Source: Phycisphaerae bacterium RAS1
Lineage (GTDB): Bacteria; Planctomycetota; Phycisphaerae; UBA1845; Fen-1342
Length of the DNA stretch: 64,000 bases
Direction: 5' to 3'
NCBI GenBank assembly: GCA_007859745.1
Contig: SMLU01000001.1
Coordinates: 62,001-126,000 of the forward strand
Position 1 is the stretch's first letter; each line of letters begins with the position of its first letter. This document shows, in pieces, positions 17,539 to 26,853 of the stretch. The position numbers and the translations under genes were made by a program. The notes under the pieces were generated by a model. The model was not told the origin of the DNA, searched no databases, and saw only the letters and a list, made by a program, of their open reading frames with translations.

Positions 17539-18297
17539 ATGTTGCTCGCCGCCTTGCTCGCCGCCCTCACCGACGCTGCAGCCATCGAAGCGCTCATGCA
17601 GCAGGCGTTTTATCCGGCCCTGCTCGGCATCCTGGTGGTCGCGAGCCTGGGGATTCCGATTCCCGAGGACATTCCGCTGCTCGCCGCCGGCGTGCTGCTG
17701 AGGACGCATCCCGGCATCGCGAGCTGGCCGTTGACGCTGCTGGTGGCGTTCATCGGCATCATGAGCGGCGACCTGGTGCTGTACACGCTGGGACGCCGCT
17801 GGGGAAACGACGTCTTTTCGCATCGATCGGTGCGCTGGCTGATCACGCCCGAGCGCTACGCCATGGCGGTCGAAAAGTTCCATGAGCGCGGGGCGTGGTT
17901 CTGCTTCTTCGGGCGATTCGTCATGGGCGTGCGGGCCGTCATGTGCATCACCGCCGGCGCGACGCGATTTCCGTACTGGCGTTTCTTCCTCGCCGATGCG
18001 GCCGGGGCCATGCTCTCGATTCCGCTCTTCGTCGGGCTGGGGTGGTTCTTCGCCGAGATGCTCCCCGCGCTGCAGAAATATCTGGCCCTGACTCAAGGCG
18101 GCATCGTCGTCGTGGTCGCCCTCGGGCTGGGTGCGTTCATCTGGTACGAGGTCCGCAAGCACCGCCGGCGAAAGGCCGCCGCCGCCGCCAGAGCAGCCGC
18201 GATGCATGCACCGCCCGCCGACGCGCCGCCCCCGGCCGCCACGCCCCGCCCGGCCAAACCTGTCCCCGCCGCAGTCGCCGTCAAATCGGACGCCTGA
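17539..18297 (+). CDS. DedA/VTT-family membrane protein
   Basis: A 252-residue inner-membrane protein of the DedA family (SNARE-associated/VTT domain), members of which act as phospholipid or undecaprenyl-phosphate flippases and support membrane homeostasis. Family marks: IPIPEDIPLLAAGVLL near residue 40, the re-entrant loop segment, GRRWG, and FGRFVMGVRAVMCITAGATRFPYWRFFLADAAGA near 130-160. The C-terminus is Ala/Pro/Lys-rich and cytoplasmic. I prefer the ATG at 17539; the frame is open from a TTG at 17458 but lacks a good ribosome site. It ends one base before the aroA start, so the two are cotranscribed. Confidence 0.82.
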   Translation: MLLAALLAALTDAAAIEALMQQAFYPALLGILVVASLGIPIPEDIPLLAAGVLLRTHPGIASWPLTLLVAFIGIMSGDLVLYTLGRRWGNDVFSHRSVRWLITPERYAMAVEKFHERGAWFCFFGRFVMGVRAVMCITAGATRFPYWRFFLADAAGAMLSIPLFVGLGWFFAEMLPALQKYLALTQGGIVVVVALGLGAFIWYEVRKHRRRKAAAAARAAAMHAPPADAPPPAATPRPAKPVPAAVAVKSDA

Positions 18298-18298
18298 A

Positions 18299-19666
18299 AT
18301 GCCGATCCAGCGGCTCGGCCGCGACGTTCGCGTCTTGCCCACGTCGGCGATCGACGCCGACGTGATCCTGCCCGGCTCCAAGAGCCTCGCCAACCGATTC
18401 CTGGTCTGCGCAGCGCTGGCCTGCGGCGAGAGCCGCCTCGGCGGTGTGACGCTCTCCGACGACGTGCGGCGGGTCATCGACGGCCTCACCGCGCTGGGCG
18501 TATCGGTGCGCGTGGGCGCCGCGGTCGCACCGCACACCGACTGCATCGACGCGGGATCGCATTGCGATGTCCTGGTCAACGGAGTCTGCGGGCAATTCAG
18601 AGTCGACGAAGCGCGGATCGACGCCGGCGCCGCCGGAACGGCGATGCGCTTTCTTACCGCCGTCGCCTGCCTGGCGCGCGGCGACACGCGGCTGGACGGC
18701 ACAGATCGAATGCGCCAGCGTCCGATCGCCGCGCTGGTCGACGGGCTGCGGCAGCTCGGCGCGCGCATCGACTACGACCTGGGCGAGGGCTTTCCACCGC
18801 TGACGGTTCACGGCCGCGGCCTGACCGGCGGACAAGCGACGTTCGACGCGCCGCCCTCAAGCCAGTTCATCAGCGCGCTGCTGATGGCCGCGCCCTACGC
18901 GGCGCAGGACGTGTTTCTCGACATTCGCGGTTTGCTGACCAGCCGGCCCTACGTGGACATGACACTCGCTGCGATGCGTTCGATGGGCGTCGAGACGCTG
19001 GACGCCACGGGTGATGAGGGCGGGCGGCGCTTTTCGCGCTTCATCGTACCCGCGTCACAGCACTACCAGCCCGGCGCCCACGCCATTGAACCAGACGCCA
19101 GCGCCGCCGGCTACTTCTGGGCGGCCGCGGCGATCACCGGCGGGCGCGTGCGCGTCCGCGGGCTGTCTTCCGGCAGCGCCCAGGGTGATGTGAAGTTCGT
19201 CGATGTGCTGGAGAAGATGGGCTGCGGCGTCATCCGCGGTGCGGATGGGATTGAGGTCCGCGGCCCCGCGGGCGGCCTGCGAGGCGTCAGCGTTGAGCTG
19301 AACGCGATGCCCGACACCGTGCAGACGCTGGCCGTGCTCGCGCTTTTCGCGGGCGGCCCGACGACCATCCGCAACGTCGCCAACCTGCGAATCAAGGAGA
19401 CCGACCGCATCACGGCCCTGGCGGTTGAGCTGATCAAGCTGGGCGCGCGGGTCGAAACTTCCGAGGATGGACTAACGATTCACCCACCGGAGCAAGTGCC
19501 CGCGGCGGAAATCGACACGTACGATGATCACCGCATGGCGATGAGCTTTGCCCTGGCGGGACTAAGGTCGCCGGGCGTGCTGATCCGCGAGGCCGGCTGC
19601 GTCTCGAAGAGCTTCCCGAAATACTTCGACGCGCTGGCCCGGCTTGACCTCCCGGATCGGCGTTAA
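18299..19666 (+). CDS. aroA: 3-phosphoshikimate 1-carboxyvinyltransferase (EPSP synthase)
   Basis: A 455-residue cytoplasmic enzyme joining shikimate-3-phosphate and phosphoenolpyruvate in aromatic amino acid synthesis. Conserved blocks: LPGSKSLANRFLVCAALA near the N-terminus, GAAGTAMRFLTA (the GNAGTAMR region), RMRQRPIAALVDGL, SSQFISALLMAAPYA, DASAAGYFWAAAA, MPDTVQTLAVLA, RIKETDRI and YDDHRMAMSFALAG. The asparagine of the usual GNAGT motif is Ala here. The ATG at 18299 directly follows the DedA stop. It is followed 14 bp later by clpS. Confidence 0.93.
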   Translation: MPIQRLGRDVRVLPTSAIDADVILPGSKSLANRFLVCAALACGESRLGGVTLSDDVRRVIDGLTALGVSVRVGAAVAPHTDCIDAGSHCDVLVNGVCGQFRVDEARIDAGAAGTAMRFLTAVACLARGDTRLDGTDRMRQRPIAALVDGLRQLGARIDYDLGEGFPPLTVHGRGLTGGQATFDAPPSSQFISALLMAAPYAAQDVFLDIRGLLTSRPYVDMTLAAMRSMGVETLDATGDEGGRRFSRFIVPASQHYQPGAHAIEPDASAAGYFWAAAAITGGRVRVRGLSSGSAQGDVKFVDVLEKMGCGVIRGADGIEVRGPAGGLRGVSVELNAMPDTVQTLAVLALFAGGPTTIRNVANLRIKETDRITALAVELIKLGARVETSEDGLTIHPPEQVPAAEIDTYDDHRMAMSFALAGLRSPGVLIREAGCVSKSFPKYFDALARLDLPDRR

Positions 19667-19680
19667 TTAATCTGATTGGA

Positions 19681-19968
19681 ATGCCCGAACCGATCACCCA
19701 GCCGCAGCAGCAGGTGGAGCAGAAGGTCGAGCGCCTTCCGCCCTACAAGGTGATCCTGCACAACGACGACGTGAACACTTTCGAGCACGTCATCCTCTCG
19801 ATCCTGAAACTCACGCACCTGACCGAGCCGGAAGCCGAGCACTGCACCATCGAGGCGCACCAGACCGGCAGCAGCGTCCTGCTCATCACCCACCGCGAGC
19901 GGGCCGAGCTGTATTGCGAGCAGTTCGCGACCGTGAAACTGACGGTGACGGCCGAGCCGGACGCCTGA
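19681..19968 (+). CDS. clpS: ATP-dependent Clp protease adaptor ClpS
   Basis: A 95-residue adaptor that docks N-degron substrates on the N-domain of the Clp ATPase. The core PYKVILHNDDVNTFEHVILSILK near residue 20 carries the HNDDVN-T/F substrate-binding motif, followed by EAHQTGSSVLLITHRERAELYCEQF. The length is usual for the family. It sits 14 bp after aroA; clpX lies in the same window (32460) but ClpS normally partners ClpA/ClpC, which is not seen here. Confidence 0.92.
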   Translation: MPEPITQPQQQVEQKVERLPPYKVILHNDDVNTFEHVILSILKLTHLTEPEAEHCTIEAHQTGSSVLLITHRERAELYCEQFATVKLTVTAEPDA

Positions 19969-20053
19969 GCGGGAAACGGACCAGGTTCGTGGAACCGAAG
20001 CGCCGGGCGGTGGGGCGTGACCATAGTTTTTGGCAGGCTCGGCGGGCATTTCT

Positions 20054-20153
20054 GTCCGAACCCGCCTCGCCAAGCGGCGGGTCGACGTCCCCAGCCTACT
20101 TGACGTCGCTCGCGCAAGATCGTCAACCCGCCGCTTGGCGCGGCGGGTTCGGA
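20054..20153. repeat. Facing pair of AACCCGCCGC palindromes between convergent genes
   Basis: One copy at 20054-20086 and an opposite-orientation copy at 20120-20153 can form a large hairpin between convergent clpS and the SnoaL-like gene. The elements match those at 4271-4391. Confidence 0.6.
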
Positions 20154-20211
20154 AATACGGCCCTCCCGGCGGCGTCTGCCAAAGACACCGGCCGCACCCG
20201 GCCGGCGAGAA

Positions 20212-20580
20212 TCAGCCGCTCTTGTTGTAGTAAAAGCGCTCCTGCGCCACCTTGCCGTTCTGCCAGCGCCGCGCCGCGCATTGCGTCATCAGCACCCGCT
20301 GGCCGTTCTTGAACGTCACGTCCATCTCCCACTCCGAATACGCGCGCTCGCCCGTCACCGCGCCGCCCAGCAGCCGCACCGCGTGCAGCGCCGCGACCGA
20401 GTCGACGAAGGCCTGCTCCCGCGCCCGGTTGGCGGCCTTGCCCCGGCAAGGCGGGTCGGCGTTTTCCTGCATCGCCACGTCTTCGGCGTAGTGCTTCTCA
20501 AACGCATCGAGAATGGCGCCCTTCAGAATCATCGCGTTCAGGTCTGCTTCGAGCGCGGCGGCGTCCATCGCTGCGGACAT
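20212..20580 (-). CDS. SnoaL/NTF2-like fold protein
   Basis: A 122-residue single-domain protein resembling the SnoaL-like or NTF2-like alpha+beta barrel: an N-terminal helix pair (ILDAFEKHYAEDVAMQENADPPCRGKAANRAREQAF), then strands YSEWEMDVTFKNGQRVLMTQCAARRWQNGKVAQERFYYN. Such proteins may be small isomerases, hydrolases or binding proteins, so function is not assignable. Starts at ATG 20580 and is convergent with clpS. It is divergent from the tyrosine phenol-lyase gene. Confidence 0.72.
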   Translation of the reverse strand: MSAAMDAAALEADLNAMILKGAILDAFEKHYAEDVAMQENADPPCRGKAANRAREQAFVDSVAALHAVRLLGGAVTGERAYSEWEMDVTFKNGQRVLMTQCAARRWQNGKVAQERFYYNKSG

Positions 20581-20711
20581 CGGTCAAGCTCCTTCTGTAC
20601 GCTCCGCCGCCGGCTCGCGGCGCGAGTCCCCGATCATATCCCCGACACTTCTTCCGCCCATACCATCGCGACCCGCTCGCTCGCCTGCCGCGCGTGTTGT
20701 CATTATCGTAA

Positions 20712-22160
<1,449 letters not shown>

Positions 22161-22171
22161 ATGCGAAGGCG

Positions 22172-22322
22172 ACCACAGAGGCACAGAGACACCGAGAATG
22201 CGAACGACGGGGATAAAGGGACCGAGGGATAAAGGGCGCGCCGGTCTCCATAAACCCGCGCGCCCTTTATCCCTCTATCCCTTTGTCCCGCCCTCGCCAC
22301 GCGCTTGGCGTCTCTGTGGTTC
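22172..22322. repeat. Nested inverted repeats upstream of anmK
   Basis: Outer arms are ACCACAGAGGCACAGAGAC (22172) and GTCTCTGTGGTT (22311-22322). Inner arms GGGATAAAGGG...GCGCG and CGCGCCCTTTATCCC (22210-22289) can pair. The inner TATCCCTCTATCCC motif recurs at 26829-26862, just after btaA. Confidence 0.5.
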
Positions 22323-22349
22323 GACGCGACTTCCGGAGCGAGGCCGCCC

Positions 22350-23462
22350 GTGAGCACTCGACTTGCCGCCGGTTGCATGACCGGCACCAGCATCGACGCC
22401 GTCGACGCGGCGCTGGTCGAGATCACCGGCGCCGGGTTGGCCATGAGCGCGCGGCTGGTGCGGCACGCATCGCGGCCGCTCGGAGACCTTGCGCCGCGCT
22501 TGCGGAAAATCGCGCAGCAGCACGCCTGTACGGCGCGGGAAATCGCCGCCGCCGGGCGCGATCTGGCGCTCGAGCACGTGCGCGTCCTGCGGGCGCTCGT
22601 CCGCGATGATAAAGTTGATTTCATCGCCGTCCACGGCCAGACGGTCTTGCACGCGCCGCCGCTGAGCTGGCAACTCATCAATCCGCACGTGATCGCCGAG
22701 GCGCTGCACGCGCCAGTGGTGTTCGACCTGCGCGCGGCCGACCTGGCGGCCGGCGGGCAGGGCGCGCCGATCACACCCATCGCCGACTACGTGCTCTTCG
22801 CCGCGCCGCACGAAACGCGGACGGTCGTAAACCTGGGCGGCTTCTGCAACATCACGCGCCTGCCGCGGCGCAGCGCCGCCCCGGACCTGAGCGAAATCGG
22901 CGGCGGAGACGTGTGCGTCTGCAACCAGTTGCTGGACGCGCTGGCGCGAAGTTGCCTCGGCTCCGCCTTCGATGAAGACGGCCGGCGGGCGCTCGCGGGC
23001 GCGCCGCTCGCCGCGGCGGTTTCCGCGCTGCAAGCGCAGCTCGAGCGCCAGGCCGCCGCCGGCCGCTCGCTCGGCACCGGCGATGAAGCCCTGGGCTGGC
23101 TCGATCAGTATCGCGGCGCCTGCACGCCCGAAGACCTCGCGCGCAGCGCGTGCGCCGCGATCGCGCGGGTCATCGCGCAGCGCCTCGCCGGCGCGGACCG
23201 GATCATCCTCGCCGGCGGCGGCGCCAGAAACGCCGCGCTGGTCGCCGAGTTGAGCCGGTCGTGCGGCGCAGAAGTATCAACCAGCAGTGAGTTGGGGGTG
23301 CCGGTCGAGGCGCGCGAGGCGCTTTGCTTCGCGGTGCTGGGCGCGCTGGCGCGGGATGGCGTGCCGATCGCGCTGCCGGCCATCACGGGTGCGGCCGGCC
23401 CGCGCGTCGCCGGGGCATGGGTTGACGCGAGACCGCCGGGCGCCGGCAGCGCCGCCCGTTGA
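22350..23462 (+). CDS. anmK: Anhydro-N-acetylmuramic acid kinase
   Basis: A 370-residue kinase that opens and phosphorylates 1,6-anhydro-MurNAc in cell-wall recycling. Family motifs: GCMTGTSIDAVDAALVE near the N-terminus, FIAVHGQTVLHAP, PVVFDLRAADLAAGGQGAPITPIADYVLF, TVVNLGGFCNITRLP and ILAGGGARNAALV. The frame is open from a TTG at 22305, but the GTG at 22350, with GAGG upstream, gives the expected N-terminus directly before the GCMTGTS loop. The peptidoglycan role fits a walled planctomycete. It is convergent with the minus-strand btaA fragment. Confidence 0.9.
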   Translation: MSTRLAAGCMTGTSIDAVDAALVEITGAGLAMSARLVRHASRPLGDLAPRLRKIAQQHACTAREIAAAGRDLALEHVRVLRALVRDDKVDFIAVHGQTVLHAPPLSWQLINPHVIAEALHAPVVFDLRAADLAAGGQGAPITPIADYVLFAAPHETRTVVNLGGFCNITRLPRRSAAPDLSEIGGGDVCVCNQLLDALARSCLGSAFDEDGRRALAGAPLAAAVSALQAQLERQAAAGRSLGTGDEALGWLDQYRGACTPEDLARSACAAIARVIAQRLAGADRIILAGGGARNAALVAELSRSCGAEVSTSSELGVPVEAREALCFAVLGALARDGVPIALPAITGAAGPRVAGAWVDARPPGAGSAAR

Positions 23463-23470
23463 AAAAAAGC

Positions 23471-23549
23471 CGTCGCGTCGGCACTCCGTGGCCGACGTTG
23501 CGGAGAATCCGCCGAAAAACGCCGTCGGCCACAGAGGGCCGACGCTACG
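23471..23549. repeat. CGTCGGCC inverted-repeat pair
   Basis: CGTCGCGTCGGCACTCCGTG at 23471 faces CCACAGAGGGCCGACGCTAC ending at 23549, a variant of the GTAGCGTCGGACC family. It sits between convergent anmK and the duplicated btaA end and abuts that duplication at 23551. Confidence 0.55.
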
Positions 23550-23907
23550 GGTTCACCGTCATCACGTAGAAGCTGCCGTACGTCGCCGAGCGGTCTTGCG
23601 CCAGAAGGCGCCGCGCCAATTCGGGATGCTGCGTGACGTGTTGTTGAATGGAGGGCGCCACTTCAAGCTTGTAGCTGCCCGAGCGGTAGATCATCGTCGC
23701 GCCCGGAGCCGCGGCCCGCAGCGCGCTCTTCAGCGTCGATTCAAAAGCCGCCGGCGACATCCAGTCGAAGATGTCGAGCAGGTTGAACTTGTTCAGCGAG
23801 CCGGCCGGGAGCGTGTCGAGATAGGGGCCGAGCCAGCCGTTGACCACCTGCACGCCGACACAGGAACCGTCGGCGTGCCGACAACCTCCGAAGCCACCCC
23901 CGCGCAA
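23545..23907 (-). pseudogene. Duplicated 3' end of btaA (gene fragment)
   Basis: Bases 23551-23855 repeat 26866-27170, the last part of intact btaA, in the same orientation over 305 bp with only two substitutions that I can find (a C/G near the 3' end and an A/C in the Lys/Glu region). The encoded segment VVNGWLGPYLDTLPAG...FYVMTVN is the C-terminal quarter of BtaA, preceded by about 15 unrelated residues and ending differently (P-stop instead of GKG-stop). It lacks the SAM-binding part and should be inactive. It marks one end of the accessory secreted-protein cluster. Confidence 0.9.
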
Positions 23908-23910
23908 CGA

Positions 23911-24783
23911 TCAAGATTCCGAGTATTCAAACACGGCGATCACGTCCGCCGAGACATCGATCTGGCCGCCGCGGAACTCCAGTCCGCCCTTGTTGGTCAA
24001 CGATTTCTGTAGCGTGAGCGTACCGCCGTTGATGTGGAAACTCGCAAACGTGTCCACATAGTAGCCGTAGGTCGTCAGGCGCATCTCGCCGCCGGTGACC
24101 TCGAGGCTCACGCCGGGAAAACTGTCCTTAAACTCGACGCGGCCGAAGCGGACGGTTCCGGCGGAGACGGCGATGCCCCCCGTGCCACGCAGCGTGAAGC
24201 GCGAGCTGACCGTCATGTCGCCGAAGTCCATCTGGTCGTTGGAATCATTGACGTGCATGTAGCCGTTGTTCTCGACGCCGGTCAGAAAGACGATCGAGCC
24301 GACCATGGTGACGGTGGAGCCGACCTTGAACAGGTAGGTCCCGTCGCCGACGATCGTTCCGCCGCCGCCGTTGTCCGCCAAGGCGGAGATCGTGCCGCTG
24401 CCGCTGACTTCGACTTCGAAGCCGGAAAAGACAATGCGGCCCACGGTGCTGCTGGGCTTTTCGAGCTTCAGGTCACCGTTGACGACCAGCCGCGCGCCGC
24501 TGGGGCCGCTGCTGCTGATGGTGAGGTCGCGCGCCGTGACCTTGAGCGTCCCGCCGCTGTCGACCGTCACCTTTCCGCAGGTTTGATTGGCGTTGCCGAC
24601 GGAGCAAGTCTTGCCGTTGGGGATCGTGGCCGCGTCGCCGGTGCTGGGGACGCTCGCAGGATCCCAATTGCTCGGCGTGCCCCAATCACCCGACGTGGCA
24701 GTGAACGTGAAGTCACTCGCCAACGCCACACTCGCGAAGCCGACACACGCAATTGCGCGAATCGCACTCAGGCACGTTTTCAT
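23911..24783 (-). CDS. Secreted beta-rich protein of unknown function
   Basis: A 290-residue exported protein. The signal peptide MKTCLSAIRAIACVGFASVALA is followed by SDFTFTATSGDWGTPSNWDPASVPSTGDAATI, a motif seen at the start of autotransporter-like and planctomycete beta-helix proteins (W..P..WDP..VP..GD.ATI). The rest is short strands with Gly turns (ISGSGTISALADNGG-like), suggesting a right-handed beta-helix or repeated sheet. No sorting tail is visible. It ends three bases from the btaA fragment and shares the minus-strand accessory cluster with the next two genes. The function is unknown. Confidence 0.75.
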   Translation of the reverse strand: MKTCLSAIRAIACVGFASVALASDFTFTATSGDWGTPSNWDPASVPSTGDAATIPNGKTCSVGNANQTCGKVTVDSGGTLKVTARDLTISSSGPSGARLVVNGDLKLEKPSSTVGRIVFSGFEVEVSGSGTISALADNGGGGTIVGDGTYLFKVGSTVTMVGSIVFLTGVENNGYMHVNDSNDQMDFGDMTVSSRFTLRGTGGIAVSAGTVRFGRVEFKDSFPGVSLEVTGGEMRLTTYGYYVDTFASFHINGGTLTLQKSLTNKGGLEFRGGQIDVSADVIAVFEYSES

Positions 24784-24884
24784 GAGAGGCTTCCCTTCTG
24801 ATAATCAGCGCATATTCTCCACGCTTCCGCAACGCCATGCGATGGTTTCGTAGCGCGGACTGCGCCAGACGTTTGATTCTTGTT

Positions 24885-26063
24885 CTATCGACCGCTGACT
24901 AGTTGCACAAACCGATTGATATCCAGGATGTTTACCTGCCCGTCCTCGTTCGTGTCGGCCAGGCTGATGTTGCAGTCCGAAAACTGCAGCTCATAGGCGC
25001 TCGCATCGCCCACCGCCAGAACGAACGGGTTGACATCCAGGATGTTAACGAGGCCATCACAGTTCAGGTCTCCGAGTGGCATGCGTTCTAACAGGCGCAC
25101 ATCAGTCCACGACGGGTCGCCGGAATTCCACGCCAATTCTCCGCGCTCATTGATGTCGCTGACATAGTTCCAGTAGGGATCATCAGTCAACTGTTCGAAC
25201 TGCCCGTCACGCCAGAGCCACACTTGCCAGTTCCCAGTGTCATCATGCCAGCGGTCAAAGAACACGTCTCCCGTATCATTGATTCGTGGCTGACCGCCCC
25301 AATTGGTCAGGCGAGTTGTGACTCCGTCCTGCCAGATGTCGACGGCATGGTCATAGGACGGTAACTCAATATGGCCGAAGACGATCTGGCCGACGTCGTT
25401 CAGGTCGACAACGTTGGCTTCGTACTGGTACGTCGTCACTCTGGTTGTCTTGCCATCCTGGTATACATACACTTCCGACGTCCACGGAGAATTGCAGAAG
25501 TTGTACTCTGTCCAGGCAATAATGTCAGAGTCATTTATCCGAGACCACTGGTTGCATAAACCAGTGCTCGCGATTACCTCTGCTGTGACACCGTTGTAGA
25601 AGCAAATATTGGATTCCGTAGCGCCGCAGCCCGTTCCGACCCACTGGTACCACGTGACATGATCGAGGTTGTTGATCCGTGGTACGTAGTCCTTGTATCC
25701 GTCATTGGTCAGCTGTGTGAGCTCCCCATCCCGCAACATGACAATCTCGGTAGTTCCATCCGGCCCGCATGCCCGGTGCCAGACGATCGTTCCATTGTCA
25801 TTGATGTGGGGAAACTGGTCTTCGACCAGATCATTGGTGAGTTGAGTCAGAACGCCATGATCGTACAGGAAAATCTCGGACGAATTCGGGTCGTACGGAA
25901 TGAGCCAGGACGCGAACACAACCTGCCCGAGATTGTTGATCGTCGGCGCCCGCTGAAAGGCCGGGTCCGAGGTCACCTGCACAATATGGTACCCTGGAAA
26001 CCCCTCCGCCAGCGCCCGGGTAAGCGACATCGCCACAATCAACAGGCACGCCAGAACTCGCAT
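24885..26063 (-). CDS. Secreted TolB-like beta-propeller protein with dockerin-like tail
   Basis: A 392-residue exported protein. After the signal peptide MRVLACLLIVAMSLTRALA it has repeated blades of about 45 residues of the form PxINNxGxVVF...xExFLYDxGxxTQLTND, as in TolB or WD40-like propellers. The C-terminus is two dockerin-like calcium loops, GDLNCDGLVNILDVNPFVLAV and DTNEDGQVNILDINRFVQLVSGR, closely like those of the giant RTX protein. Base composition is lower in GC than the flanking core genes. Likely a surface or matrix-associated binding protein; no enzyme motif is visible. Confidence 0.8.
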   Translation of the reverse strand: MRVLACLLIVAMSLTRALAEGFPGYHIVQVTSDPAFQRAPTINNLGQVVFASWLIPYDPNSSEIFLYDHGVLTQLTNDLVEDQFPHINDNGTIVWHRACGPDGTTEIVMLRDGELTQLTNDGYKDYVPRINNLDHVTWYQWVGTGCGATESNICFYNGVTAEVIASTGLCNQWSRINDSDIIAWTEYNFCNSPWTSEVYVYQDGKTTRVTTYQYEANVVDLNDVGQIVFGHIELPSYDHAVDIWQDGVTTRLTNWGGQPRINDTGDVFFDRWHDDTGNWQVWLWRDGQFEQLTDDPYWNYVSDINERGELAWNSGDPSWTDVRLLERMPLGDLNCDGLVNILDVNPFVLAVGDASAYELQFSDCNISLADTNEDGQVNILDINRFVQLVSGR

Positions 26064-26099
26064 GACGCAACCTCCGGCCCCGAATCCGACCGAGTCCGC

Positions 26100-26510
26100 T
26101 TAGTAGGTCTGCTGCATGTCCTTAATGATGATGGCCCCGTCCGTCATGGTGATGGACATGGAACCAAACGAGGGGGATAGCGTCACCTTCCGAGTGAACA
26201 CCACTTCCTCCTCGCTGAAGTCCGCGCTATTCTGAATGGTGATCCAGCTCAGCGACTCGGCCTCAATGATCGAAATCAGTCCAACCGCCCACGCCCCGCT
26301 CTCCTTCTCCGGAAACGTCGCCGTGTCGTACTCGCTGCACGGCCAGGGGCACTCTCCCTCGCCCGAGGCGCTCCAGTTCTGGGCGTTGTCCCAGGCGGCG
26401 TAGTCCTCCGCGGTCCAGGTGTAGCTGCCCCCCGTCCCCATCATGAGCGGCATACCCGCCGCGAGCATCAGAAAAACAAGACCCCGCGCCCTTCGCATCC
26501 GACGGTTCAT
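26100..26510 (-). CDS. Small secreted hypothetical protein
   Basis: A 136-residue protein with a basic, hydrophobic N-terminus (MNRRMRRARGLVFLMLAAGMPLMMG) that looks like a signal peptide or lipid-free anchor. The mature part has W-rich SYTWTAEDYAAWDNAQNWSASGEG, similar to the W..x..W opening of the protein at 23911, then a strand-rich C-terminus. The ATG at 26510 has AGGA upstream, so I chose it over the open frame from 26549. It may be a shortened relative of the 23911 protein. No function can be assigned. Confidence 0.6.
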   Translation of the reverse strand: MNRRMRRARGLVFLMLAAGMPLMMGTGGSYTWTAEDYAAWDNAQNWSASGEGECPWPCSEYDTATFPEKESGAWAVGLISIIEAESLSWITIQNSADFSEEEVVFTRKVTLSPSFGSMSITMTDGAIIIKDMQQTY

Positions 26511-26853
26511 TCTTAGTCCTCCAAGACTTGTATTCGCCCGCGGTCTCAATCGCCGCTGTCACCCGGCGGAAGCACGACCTTCGGGGAATTGAACCGGCCG
26601 CTCACACACCTCACAGCCGCCCCAAACTCCCATCCATACTCTACCCCCCTCCCCGCTGGATGCAAGCCTTTTTTTGTTTTGTGTCTTTTTTGCTACGGCC
26701 TCTTCTGCATCCTCGGTCGTGCGAGACTGGCGATCAGAACCCGCACGGCAGTGGGCGCCAACCCCCACTGCCGTGGGGTTCGGACAGACCCGCCCCCTCG
26801 CGCCTTCGCGCCCTGTATCCTCTCGGCCACTATCCCCCTATCCCTCGATCCCT
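26511..26853. other. Intergenic region, no gene seen
   Basis: No supported gene in these 343 bases. It contains a T-rich run near 26671-26695 and a strong hairpin at 26738-26786 (GGCAGTGGG facing CCCACTGCC, with AACCC and GGGTT edges), related to the hairpin at 59493-59547. Next to it are TATCCCTCTATCCC-like pyrimidine repeats (26829-26862). The hairpin may end transcripts of btaA. Confidence 0.55.

Noticed and set aside
22305-22349. Longer start (TTG) for anmK
   Set aside because: It adds unconserved residues over a repeat arm. GTG 22350 has a ribosome site and a family-like N-terminus.
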